Source: Microbacterium wangchenii (lineage in GTDB: Bacteria; Actinomycetota; Actinomycetes; Actinomycetales; Microbacteriaceae). From it: a DNA stretch of 64,000 bases. Positions 51,895 through 62,908 of the stretch are shown here, piece by piece (the first letter of the stretch is position 1; the number at the start of each line of letters is the position of its first letter). The notes under the pieces were generated by a model. That model saw only the letters and a program-made list of their open reading frames with translations. It searched no databases and was not told the origin of the DNA. The position numbers and the translations under genes are program-made. The stretch covers positions 2,046,001 through 2,110,000 of the forward strand of contig NZ_CP038266.1 of assembly GCF_004564355.1 (NCBI RefSeq). The letters run 5' to 3'.

Positions 51895-53258
51895 TGGCGA
51901 CGACCGTTCCCCCGGCCCTCATCAGCGAACCCCCGGCCCCGAGCCGGACCCGACGCTACGGGCGGGCGCTCCGCCACCCGGCCGCCCTCATCGGCATCGC
52001 CGCGATCGCAGGGATCGCCTTCGGATTGCTGGTGGGCGACTGGGCGGCCAACCTCAAGTTCATCGGCGACCTGTTCATCCGCCTCATCCAGATGTCGATC
52101 GTGCCGCTGGTGATGGCCTCCGTCATCGTCGCGACCGGCTCGCTCACGGGCACCGGAATGGGGAAGCTGGCCGGCCGCACGTTCTCGTGGATGATCGGGT
52201 TCTCCGCCGTCGCCGCCCTCGTGGCATGGGGACTCAGCACCCTCATCCGGCCGGGCGCCGGGATGGTCTTCGACGGTGAGCTGGATCCCGCCCTGCAGGA
52301 GTCGGCCTCGCAGGCGACGGGGTGGCAGGAGACGATCCTCGGATTCGTCTCGACGAACATCTTCTCGGCGATGTCGACGGCCACGATGGTGCCGATCATC
52401 CTGTTCTCGCTGCTGTTCGGTCTCGCCCTGAACAGCTACATCGCCAAGACCGGCAGCCGCCTCGTGCTGGATTTCCTCGATCAGGTGCAGCAGATCGTCC
52501 TGACGATGATCCGCTTCGTGATGTACATCGCCCCGATCGGCGTCTTCTGCCTGCTCGCGGCGCTGGCGGGCGACGTGGGTTTCGCCGTCATCACCTCGGC
52601 CGTGGCGTATCTCGGCACGACGCTCCTCGGTGTGGTCATCATCACGGTGCTGTTCGTCGTGGTCGTCACCGTCCGCACGCGCCTCAGCCCGTGGCGCCTG
52701 CCGGCCAAGCTCGCCGAGCAGACGGTGGTGGCCATCACCACGACGAGCTCGGCGGTGACCTTCCCCACCGTCCTGCGCAACGCGGTCGAAAAGGTCGGGA
52801 TCAGCCAGCGGGTGGCGAACTTCACGCTCTCGGTCGGACTCACGATGGGCTCGTACGGCGCAGTCCTGAACTACATGATCGTGGTGATGTTCCTCGCCCA
52901 GGCGGGACGCGTGGAGTTGACGGTCGGCCAGGTCGTGCTGGGCATGGCGCTGGCGATCCTGCTCAACATGGGCACGATCACCGTCCCGGGCGGCTTCCCC
53001 GTCGTCGCGATGTTCCTGGCGACCTCCATCGGCCTGCCCATCGAGGCGGTCGGACTCCTCATCGCCGTCGACTGGTTCACCGGCATCTTCCGCACGTTCC
53101 TCAACGTCAACGGCGACACGATGGTCGCGATGCTCGTGGCGCAGTCGACGGATGAGATCGACCGCGACGTGTACAACGGCACGGCGGACGCCGCCCCCGC
53201 GCACATCGACGTGGCCGACCACGGCGACCGCTTCGCCCGCGCCGACGCCGCCGACTGA
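51894..53258 (+). CDS. Dicarboxylate/amino acid:cation symporter (DAACS, GltP/DctA type)
   Basis: The 454-residue membrane protein belongs to the Na+/H+-dependent glutamate/C4-dicarboxylate symporters. The helical-hairpin segment is TTTSSAVTFPTVLRNAVEKVG (a serine-rich tip followed by TLP-like residues), then VGLTMGSYGAVLNY for the NMDGT region and LAILLNMGTITVPGG for the second hairpin. The NMDGT and second-hairpin motifs diverge from typical GltP, so the substrate may differ. A hairpin masks the start codon, and a long GC hairpin follows the gene. Confidence 0.88.
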   Translation: MATTVPPALISEPPAPSRTRRYGRALRHPAALIGIAAIAGIAFGLLVGDWAANLKFIGDLFIRLIQMSIVPLVMASVIVATGSLTGTGMGKLAGRTFSWMIGFSAVAALVAWGLSTLIRPGAGMVFDGELDPALQESASQATGWQETILGFVSTNIFSAMSTATMVPIILFSLLFGLALNSYIAKTGSRLVLDFLDQVQQIVLTMIRFVMYIAPIGVFCLLAALAGDVGFAVITSAVAYLGTTLLGVVIITVLFVVVVTVRTRLSPWRLPAKLAEQTVVAITTTSSAVTFPTVLRNAVEKVGISQRVANFTLSVGLTMGSYGAVLNYMIVVMFLAQAGRVELTVGQVVLGMALAILLNMGTITVPGGFPVVAMFLATSIGLPIEAVGLLIAVDWFTGIFRTFLNVNGDTMVAMLVAQSTDEIDRDVYNGTADAAPAHIDVADHGDRFARADAAD

Positions 53259-53271
53259 CCCCTCATCCGCG

Positions 53272-53306
53272 CCGGCCGGCCTCTCCTCCGTCGAGGGGCC
53301 GGCCGG
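53272..53306 (+). terminator. Hairpin terminator after the symporter gene
   Basis: CCGGCCGGCC (53272-53281) pairs with GGCCGGCCGG (53297-53306), 13 bases after the stop, and the run TCCTT follows. Confidence 0.7.
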
Positions 53307-53338
53307 TCCTTGCGCCGGTCGGAGCGTCGGACCGCGTC

Positions 53339-53369
53339 TTGACATGGTGTGCGCTCCAGGTGGTTTCAT
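53339..53369 (+). promoter_or_regulatory. MerR-type promoter with dyad in a 19-bp spacer
   Basis: TTGACA (53339-53344) and TTTCAT (53364-53369) are separated by 19 bp, the over-long spacing typical of MerR-controlled promoters. ACATGGTG (53342-53349) and CTCCAGGT (53354-53361) form a 6-of-8 dyad around TGCG inside that spacer. The aldo/keto reductase ATG follows after six bases. The MerR gene is downstream in the same unit. Confidence 0.65.
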
Positions 53370-53375
53370 GCCCCC

Positions 53376-54323
53376 ATGACGACAGACACCGCCGGCATCG
53401 CCCTGGGCACGATGTATTTCGGAACGCGGCTGGATCGGGCCGCGTCCTTCGCGATCCTCGATCGTTTCGTGGAACGGGGCGGACGCTGGCTGGACACCGC
53501 CGACAACTATGCGTTCTGGGTGGACGAGTCCGGCCTGGGCGGCGCCAGCGAGACCGTGATCGGAGCGTGGCTGCAGGCGAACCCGGGAGCGCGCGACGAG
53601 GTTCTCCTCTCGACCAAGGTCGGCGCGGATCCGACCGTGGCAGGAGCTTGGCCCGAGTCGATGGAGGGGCTGCGGCCGCAGACGATCCATGCCGCCCTCG
53701 ACCGCTCCCTCGCCCGGCTGGGCACCGATCACGTCGACCTGTACTGGGCGCATGTGGAAGACCGCTCGGTCGACCTCGACGCCCAGGTGGAGGCCTTCGG
53801 CTCGGTCGTCGCAGACGGCCGGACGCGCCGGATCGGAGCATCCAATCACGCGACCTGGCGGGTCGAGCGCGCCCGCGACCTCGCCCGCTCCCGCGGAGCG
53901 GAGCCCTTCACCGCCGTGCAGCTGCGGCACACGTACCTCCAGCCGATCCCCTTCGCTCCGCTTCCCGACCAGGGGCACGTCGTGGCGACCCCCGAAGCGC
54001 TGGACTACGCGGAGTCGGAGGGACTGGCCGTGTGGGCCTACAGCACCCTGCTCACCGGCGCGTACACGCGGGAGGAACGCCTGCAGGAGCCGTACCGCCA
54101 CCTGGACACGCGGCGTCGGCTGGAGGCGCTGGATCGCGTCGCCGAACAGGTCGGCGCCACGAGGAACCAGGTCGTGCTGGCGTGGCTTCTGGGGTCCACC
54201 CCACGGATCACCCCCATCGTGGGCGTATCCGGCATCAGCCAGCTCGACGAGACGATGGACGCGCGCGACCTCCACCTGGATGCCGACGCGCGCACCCTCC
54301 TCGACGAGGCGGCGGGCCGGTGA
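53376..54323 (+). CDS. Aldo/keto reductase
   Basis: The 315-residue TIM-barrel NADPH oxidoreductase has the catalytic tetrad Asp40, Tyr45 (LDTADNYAFW), Lys81 (STKVG) and His126 (DLYWAHVED). The cofactor-binding C-terminal part reads IVGVSGISQLDETMDA. It reduces aldehydes or ketones; the substrate is unknown. The ATG at 53376 is preceded by the MerR-type promoter at leaderless spacing. The stop overlaps the MerR regulator start (GTGA), so regulator and enzyme are co-expressed. Confidence 0.9.
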   Translation: MTTDTAGIALGTMYFGTRLDRAASFAILDRFVERGGRWLDTADNYAFWVDESGLGGASETVIGAWLQANPGARDEVLLSTKVGADPTVAGAWPESMEGLRPQTIHAALDRSLARLGTDHVDLYWAHVEDRSVDLDAQVEAFGSVVADGRTRRIGASNHATWRVERARDLARSRGAEPFTAVQLRHTYLQPIPFAPLPDQGHVVATPEALDYAESEGLAVWAYSTLLTGAYTREERLQEPYRHLDTRRRLEALDRVAEQVGATRNQVVLAWLLGSTPRITPIVGVSGISQLDETMDARDLHLDADARTLLDEAAGR

Positions 54324-54715
54324 GCGCGACACTCACGATCGGCGAGGCGAGCGCGTCCAGCGGAGTCTCACCGGACGCGCTCCGCTACTACGAGGAGGAG
54401 GGGATCATCGGGCCGCTCGGCCGGGACGCCTCGAACCGTCGGAGGTTCAGCGAGAGCGACATCGCGTGGATCGGTGTGGTGACGTGCATGCGGGAGGCTG
54501 GTCTGGGGATCTCCGAGCTGCGGGTGTTCGCCGCGCTGCTGCGCGGCGGCGACACGTCGGAGGACCCCGTCACCTTTCTCCGGGGTCGGCGGGCCGCGCT
54601 CGCTGCGCGCGCCGACCTTCTCGCGCAGGCGATCGACGTCCTCGACGACAAGATCTCGTACTTCAGCCGGATGTCGGCGTCGGAGGATGGCACGAGCGCG
54701 CACGTCTCCGGCTAG
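54320..54715 (+). CDS. MerR family transcriptional regulator
   Basis: The 131-residue protein has the MerR winged helix: TIGEASASSGVSPDALRYYEEEGIIGPLGRDASNRRRFSESDIAWIGVVTCMREAGLGISELRVF. A coiled-coil dimer helix ending in DLLAQAIDVLDDKISYF follows. There is no metal-binding Cys loop, so it is not a mercury or copper sensor; it resembles the small effector-sensing MerR proteins that accompany aldo/keto reductases. The GTG at 54320 overlaps the reductase stop. It most likely activates its own unit through the dyad at 53342-53361. Confidence 0.9.
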   Translation: MSATLTIGEASASSGVSPDALRYYEEEGIIGPLGRDASNRRRFSESDIAWIGVVTCMREAGLGISELRVFAALLRGGDTSEDPVTFLRGRRAALAARADLLAQAIDVLDDKISYFSRMSASEDGTSAHVSG

Positions 54716-54754
54716 CAACGACCGCTGCCTCGCCGCGGGCCGCCGGGGCCGCTG

Positions 54755-57846
<3,092 letters not shown>

Positions 57847-57883
57847 GGGAGCACCACCGACGCCGCCCGGCCCCTTGCGCAGG

Positions 57884-58981
57884 TCAGGCGGGGACGGGAA
57901 CCGCCGACACCGTGCGGTCGATCGTGAACTGGCCGATCACACGGGTGCCGTCGTAGAGGACCGCCGTCTGGCCGGGGGCCACGCCGTCGAAGGGGACGTC
58001 GGGGACGACGGAGAGCGTGCCGTCCACCCAGCTCGCGCGGGCGGGGACGGGGTCGGCGTGCGCACGAATCTGCACGTGGCACGCGAACTCCCCGGGCTCG
58101 GGCGCGCGACCGGCCCACGTGTATCGCGAGCCGGAGATCTCGGCGGTCGCGAGGGCCTCCTTCGACCCGACCACGACGGTGTTGCTCACCGGACGCACCT
58201 CGAGGACGAATCGCGGCTTCCCGTCGGGTGCCGGTGTGCCCAACTGCAGCCCGCGGCGCTGTCCCACGGTGTACGCGTGGGCGCCCTCGTGGGAGCCGAC
58301 GACCGCACCGGCCCGATCGACGATGGGGCCCTGCTCGGCCCCGACCTTCTCGGCGAGCCATCCGCGTGTGTCACCGTCGGGGATGAAGCAGATGTCATGG
58401 CTGTCGGGCTTGTGCGCGACGGTGAGGCCGCGAGCCTCCGCCTCGGCACGCACGAGCGCCTTGGACGGGGTGTCACCGAGCGGGAAGTACGTGTGCGCGA
58501 GCTGCTCGGCGGTCAGGACGCCCAGGACGTACGACTGGTCCTTCGCCGCATCCGACGCGCGGTGCAGCTCCCGCCCGTGGGGCCCGTCCACCAGCGCGGC
58601 GTAGTGCCCCGTGCACACGGCGTCGAAACCCAGTTCGAGGGCTCGCTCGAGCAGCGCGGCGAACTTGATCTTCTCGTTGCACCGCATGCACGGGTTGGGC
58701 GTGCGGCCGGCGCGGTACTCGGAGATGAAGTCGTCGATGACGTCGTCGCGGAAGCGCTCGGAGAAATCCCACACGTAGAACGGGATGCCCAGGCGATCGG
58801 CGGCACGGCGGGCGTCCATCGCGTCTTCGATGGTGCAGCATCCGCGGCTGCCGGCGCGCAGGGTTCCGCCGGCCCGGGAGAGGGCCAGGTGCACGCCGAC
58901 GACGTCGTGCCCCGCGTCCACGGCGCGGGCAGCCGCGACCGCGGAGTCCACTCCACCGCTCATCGCCGCCAGAATCCGCAT
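57884..58981 (-). CDS. mnmA: tRNA 2-thiouridine(34) synthase MnmA
   Basis: The 365-residue ATP-pyrophosphatase thiolates wobble uridine of tRNA-Lys, -Glu and -Gln. The PP-loop SGGVDSA is at 8-14. The catalytic cysteines are Cys98 (NPCMRCN) and Cys198 ([12 protein letters not shown]). GRTPNPC and [10 protein letters not shown] are typical of the family. The ATG at 58981 lies six bases after a TAGACT box. The next gene upstream on the same strand is a cysteine desulfurase, the probable sulfur source, though 533 bp with repeats separate them. Confidence 0.96.
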   Translation of the reverse strand: MRILAAMSGGVDSAVAAARAVDAGHDVVGVHLALSRAGGTLRAGSRGCCTIEDAMDARRAADRLGIPFYVWDFSERFRDDVIDDFISEYRAGRTPNPCMRCNEKIKFAALLERALELGFDAVCTGHYAALVDGPHGRELHRASDAAKDQSYVLGVLTAEQLAHTYFPLGDTPSKALVRAEAEARGLTVAHKPDSHDICFIPDGDTRGWLAEKVGAEQGPIVDRAGAVVGSHEGAHAYTVGQRRGLQLGTPAPDGKPRFVLEVRPVSNTVVVGSKEALATAEISGSRYTWAGRAPEPGEFACHVQIRAHADPVPARASWVDGTLSVVPDVPFDGVAPGQTAVLYDGTRVIGQFTIDRTVSAVPVPA

Positions 58982-58987
58982 CCTGCC

Positions 58988-58993
58988 AGTCTA
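58988..58993 (-). promoter_or_regulatory. -10 box (leaderless) of mnmA
   Basis: TAGACT on the minus strand, six bases before the ATG at 58981. Confidence 0.5.
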
Positions 58994-59046
58994 CGAGCGG
59001 AGCCCGGGCGTGGGCTGGACGGACGGCGGGTGCTCCGCCGTCACCG

Positions 59047-59463
59047 CGCAGAACTCAGGAGATCCGGGCCTTTCACCGCCCCGGAGCCCACTCCCATCGG
59101 CGTGTCTCCTGAATTCTGCACAGCGCCGGGTGGGCACGACGGATGCGGCGCCACGCGCACCCCGCCGCCGGACCCGCATCCCCGCCGTCACCGCCGCTCG
59201 GCCGCGGCCACCGCCCCGCGCAGAACTCAGGAGATCCGGGCCTTTCACCGCCCCGGAGCCCACCCCCATCGGCGTGTCTCCTGAATTCTGCACAGCGCCG
59301 GGTGGGTACGACGGATGCGGCGCCACGCGCACCCCGCCGCCGGACCCGCATCCCCGCCGTCACCGCCGCTCGGCCGCGGCCACCGCCCCGCGCAGAACTC
59401 AGGAGATCCGGGCCTTTCACCGCCCCGGAGCCCACCTCCACCGGCGTGTCTCCTGAATTCTGC
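59047..59463. repeat. 172-bp tandem repeat (two full and one partial unit), each with an inverted repeat
   Basis: CGCAGAACTCAGGAGATCC recurs at 59047, 59219 and 59391, exactly 172 bp apart, with only a few differences over the unit. Each copy has arms GCAGAACTCAGGAGA and TCTCCTGAATTCTGC (59048-59062/59105-59119, 59220-59234/59277-59291, 59392-59406/59449-59463), a 14-of-15 match around a 42-bp spacer. Together with flanks this is the 533-bp gene-free gap between mnmA and the cysteine desulfurase gene; I see no credible gene in it. Confidence 0.92.
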
Positions 59464-59514
59464 ACAGCGCCGGGTGGCGGCCGGACGGCCGGGCGGAGCG
59501 CCGGAGTAGCGGCG

Positions 59515-60693
59515 TCAGCGGCGAGCGCGGGCGGCGGCGGAAGCGGCCCGCGCGTACGCGTCGGGGAGCGCCTCGAGGAAGGCGGCGACGTCGGCCGCGG
59601 TCGAGGTGCGCCCGAGGGTCAGGCGCAGCACCGAGCGCGCCTCGCGCTCGGTGCGACCCAGGGCGAGCACGACGTGCGACGGCTCGGCCACGCCGGCCTG
59701 ACAGGCCGAGCCTGTCGAGACGGCGATCCCGGCCTGATCCAGCAGGAACAGCAGCGTCTCCCCCGCGGCGTCGGGGAAGAGCACGTGCACGTTGCCGGGG
59801 AGGCGCTCCTGCGGGTCGCCGAGCAGCTCCACCCCCGGGACCAGGGCGCGGATGCCGCGCACCAGCGCATCGCGCAGCTCCGACAGCCGCGCGTCCTCCG
59901 CGTCGCGCTCGGCCTCGGCCAGCTCCGCGGCCACGGCGAACGCGGCGGCCCCGGCGACGTCCTGCGTCCCGGCCCGGAGCCCCCGCTGCTGCCCCCCGCC
60001 GTGCACGAGCGCGCCCAGGCGCGCCGAGCGGGCCACCACGAGCGCGCCGACCCCGACCGGGCCGCCCACCTTGTGCGCCGACAGGCTCATCCCGACCAGC
60101 CCGGCCCCGCCCGGAGCGTCGCCTCGCCATCGCGCGAAGTGCACCGGCACGTGTCCCAGCGCCGACACGGCGTCCAGGTGCAGCGGCGCGCCGGCGCGGG
60201 CGGATGCGGCGGCCAGGGCCGCGGCATCCTGCACCGTGCCCACCTCGTTGTTGGCCACGAGCGCCGTCGCGAACGCGGATCCGGCCGCGGCCTCCCCGAA
60301 AAGGCCCGGATCGATGCGTCCCACGCCGTCGAGCGGCACACGGAGGACGCCGGCGCCCTCACGCTGGACGAGCCACGCGACGGTGTCCGTCGTGGCGTGA
60401 TGCTCCCCGTCGGGCAGCGCGATGACACCGGGGCGGTCGCCGCGCGCCCACCACAGGCCCTTCACCGCCGTGTTGATCGACTCTGTGCCGCCGGAGGTGA
60501 AGACCACCTCGACGGGGTCGCATCCCAGGACGGCGGCGAGACGCTCGCGGGATTCCTCCAGCACGCGGCGCGCGGCCTGACCGCCGCCGTGGATCGAGGA
60601 GGGGTTGGCTCCGACGGATGCGGCGGCCAGCCACGCCTCGGCGGCTTCCTGCCTCAGCGGGGTCGTCGCGGCGTGGTCCAGGTAGACCGGCAT
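59515..60693 (-). CDS. Cysteine desulfurase (IscS/NifS family)
   Basis: The 392-residue PLP enzyme converts cysteine to alanine and an enzyme-bound persulfide. It starts MPVYLDHAATTP. GEHHATTD carries the ring-stacking His99, SLSAHKVGGPVGVGAL holds the PLP Lys208, and STGSACQAGVAEPSHVV has the persulfide Cys331 in an IscS-like loop. RGLRAGTQDV is typical. It probably supplies MnmA and other acceptors. GGGAGGTGGCGC before the ATG is a good ribosome-binding site. The promoter is shared head-to-head with glgX. Confidence 0.94.
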   Translation of the reverse strand: MPVYLDHAATTPLRQEAAEAWLAAASVGANPSSIHGGGQAARRVLEESRERLAAVLGCDPVEVVFTSGGTESINTAVKGLWWARGDRPGVIALPDGEHHATTDTVAWLVQREGAGVLRVPLDGVGRIDPGLFGEAAAGSAFATALVANNEVGTVQDAAALAAASARAGAPLHLDAVSALGHVPVHFARWRGDAPGGAGLVGMSLSAHKVGGPVGVGALVVARSARLGALVHGGGQQRGLRAGTQDVAGAAAFAVAAELAEAERDAEDARLSELRDALVRGIRALVPGVELLGDPQERLPGNVHVLFPDAAGETLLFLLDQAGIAVSTGSACQAGVAEPSHVVLALGRTEREARSVLRLTLGRTSTAADVAAFLEALPDAYARAASAAARARR

Positions 60694-60734
60694 GCGCCAC
60701 CTCCCGTCGTCACGCGCCCGACGCACGACGTAAC

Positions 60735-60740
60735 TACTGT
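60735..60740 (+). promoter_or_regulatory. -10 box (leaderless) of glgX
   Basis: TACTGT, seven bases, then ATG at 60748. On the minus strand the overlapping TACAGT (60741-60736) can serve the divergent desulfurase gene. Confidence 0.45.
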
Positions 60741-60747
60741 AGATCGC

Positions 60748-62835
60748 ATGGCGCGACCCGAACCTGCTCTCGTGCCTCCTGCCCGCGCGGGCCTGCTGGA
60801 CGCCGTCTACGACGACCTCGGGGTGCGCCAGGGGCCCGAGGGCGGCACGCTGCGGGTGTGGTCGGGGCATGCCGACAGCGTCGAGCTCGTCGTCTTCGAC
60901 GACGTCGACCTCGACTGGGCGGTCGCGACCCTTCCCCTCGTCCCCGTCGGCGGTGGGGTGTGGGCCGTCACGACGGAGCTGCTGCGGCCCGGGGCGCGGT
61001 ACGCCGTGCGCGCCGACGGTCCCCCCGCCCCGGGGAACACCTTCAACCGCGAGACCCTCCTGCTCGATCCCTATGCGCGCGGCATCGTGGCCGGCGGGTT
61101 CGGCGATCACCGCGCCGTCGTCGTGGACGGCGGGTTCGACTGGGGCGGGGTGACCAAACCCGCCGTGCCGATGGATCGCACGGTCATCTACGAGGCGCAC
61201 GTGAAAGGGCTCACCAAACGCCACCCCGGCGTCCCGCCCGCCCTGCACGGCACCTACGCGGGGCTCGCCCATCCCGCGATGATCCAGCACCTCCTCGACC
61301 TGGGCGTCACGAGCGTCGAACTGCTCCCCATCCACGCCTTCGCGACCGAACCGCGCCTGCTGCATCTCGGGTTGACGAACTACTGGGGCTACAACACCGT
61401 CAACTTCTTCACGCCGCACGCCCGCTACGCCACCGCAGAGAGTCGTCGCAGCGGGCCCGAGGCGGTGCTGCGGGAGTTCAAGGGCATGGTCCGGCTGCTG
61501 CACGAAGCCGGGCTCGAGGTCATCCTGGACGTCGTCTACAACCACACCTCGGAGGAGGGCGTGGGCGGCCCCCGCTCCAGCCTGCGGGGGCTGGACAACC
61601 GCTCCTACTACCGTCAGCACGACGACGGGACCTATATCGATGTGACCGGATGCGGCAACTCGGTCGACACCGCCACCGACGCCGCCGCGCGGCTCGTGCT
61701 GGATTCGCTGCGGTACTGGGCCAACGACGTGCAGGTGGACGGCTTCCGTCTGGACCTCGCCGTGACCCTCGGCCGGGACGGCGCGCACACGTTCACGCCG
61801 GATCATCCGCTGCTGCGCGCCATCGTGGACGACCCCCTCCTGGCGGGGGTCAAGACGATCGCGGAGCCGTGGGATGTCGGCCTGGGCGGATGGCAGACCG
61901 GCAACTTCGGCACCGGTTGGCACGAGTGGAACGACCGCTACCGCGACCGTGTGCGCAATTTCTGGTTGAGCGACGTGGACTATGCGCGACGCGCCGACAC
62001 GTCCCCGACCGGAGTGGGCGGTTTCGCGACGCGCCTGGCGGGATCGTCGAACACGTTCAGCGCCGAGCGCGGTCCCCTCGCCAGCGTCAACTTCGTCACC
62101 GCCCACGACGGGTTCACGCTGCACGACCTGGTCTCCTACGACGTCAAGCACAACCTCGCCAACGGGGAGCACGGCCGCGACGGCGCCGACACGAACCGTT
62201 CGTTCAACCACGGCACCGAGGGTCCCACCGACGATGAGGGCATCCTCTCGGTGCGCCGGAAGGCGATGCGCAACCTCCTGGGAACGCTGCTGCTGTCCGC
62301 CGGCATCCCGATGCTCACCGCCGGCGACGAGTTCGGCCGCACGCAGCGCGGCAACAACAATGCGTACTGCCACGACTCCGCGCTGACATGGCTGTCGTGG
62401 GACCACGCGCCGTGGCAGGACGATCTCGCCGCGCACGTGCGGCGCCTCCTGCAGCTGCGACGGGAGAATCCCGCCCTCCGCCCCAGCCGGTTCGCGCGTC
62501 TGGGCGAGCACATCCCCTCGGCCTCGGTCATGCAGTGGTACGACGAGCACGGCGAGACGATGTCGATCGAGCGGTGGACCAGCGCGACCCACCGCACGCT
62601 GCAGTACGTCGCCGCGTCCACCCCCGAGCACGAACCGCACAACCGCATCCTGCTGATCGTGCACGGCAACGAGGCCCCCATCGAGGTGACCCTGCCCGAG
62701 TTGGAGGGAGCCGAGCGATTCGTGTCGCTGTGGACCAGCCTCACCGACCGCCCGGCCGAGGACAGGCCGGAGTTCGCCGCCGGCGACGTGGTCACCATGC
62801 CCGACACCTCGATGCACCTGTTCCGGGTCGTCTGA
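60748..62835 (+). CDS. glgX: Glycogen debranching enzyme GlgX
   Basis: The 695-residue GH13 enzyme hydrolyses alpha-1,6 branches in glycogen. Residues 20-110 form a CBM48 domain. VIYEAHVKGLTKRHPGVP opens the catalytic barrel. The triad is Asp336 (GFRLDLA), Glu373 (IAEPWDVG) and Asp454 (AHDGF). LTAGDEFGRTQRGNNNAYCHD near 530 is characteristic of GlgX/isoamylase-type debranching enzymes. The ATG at 60748 follows a leaderless -10 box; open frame upstream of it is antisense to the desulfurase gene. glgE follows 73 bases later. Confidence 0.95.
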   Translation: MARPEPALVPPARAGLLDAVYDDLGVRQGPEGGTLRVWSGHADSVELVVFDDVDLDWAVATLPLVPVGGGVWAVTTELLRPGARYAVRADGPPAPGNTFNRETLLLDPYARGIVAGGFGDHRAVVVDGGFDWGGVTKPAVPMDRTVIYEAHVKGLTKRHPGVPPALHGTYAGLAHPAMIQHLLDLGVTSVELLPIHAFATEPRLLHLGLTNYWGYNTVNFFTPHARYATAESRRSGPEAVLREFKGMVRLLHEAGLEVILDVVYNHTSEEGVGGPRSSLRGLDNRSYYRQHDDGTYIDVTGCGNSVDTATDAAARLVLDSLRYWANDVQVDGFRLDLAVTLGRDGAHTFTPDHPLLRAIVDDPLLAGVKTIAEPWDVGLGGWQTGNFGTGWHEWNDRYRDRVRNFWLSDVDYARRADTSPTGVGGFATRLAGSSNTFSAERGPLASVNFVTAHDGFTLHDLVSYDVKHNLANGEHGRDGADTNRSFNHGTEGPTDDEGILSVRRKAMRNLLGTLLLSAGIPMLTAGDEFGRTQRGNNNAYCHDSALTWLSWDHAPWQDDLAAHVRRLLQLRRENPALRPSRFARLGEHIPSASVMQWYDEHGETMSIERWTSATHRTLQYVAASTPEHEPHNRILLIVHGNEAPIEVTLPELEGAERFVSLWTSLTDRPAEDRPEFAAGDVVTMPDTSMHLFRVV

Positions 62836-62896
62836 CCCAAAACGGGGCCGCTTGTCAACCGCCGGCTCTCACCTGTGCCGCTTCCGGCGGCCGGGG

Positions 62897-62902
62897 TAGG
62901 TT
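62897..62902 (+). promoter_or_regulatory. -10 box (leaderless) of glgE
   Basis: TAGGTT, six bases, then GTG at 62909; the in-frame ATG at 62906 is only three bases away. Confidence 0.4.
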
Positions 62903-62908
62903 CGGATG

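Noticed and set aside
49980..54332. Minus-strand open frame of 1450 codons under the acyl-CoA ligase, symporter and aldo/keto reductase genes
   Set aside because: It spans three convincing plus-strand genes and their intergenic signals, has low-complexity composition and no start context. High GC makes stop codons rare in this frame.
59047..59463. CRISPR array
   Set aside because: The repeat period is 172 bp with the whole unit repeated, not short repeats with unique spacers, and no cas genes are nearby.
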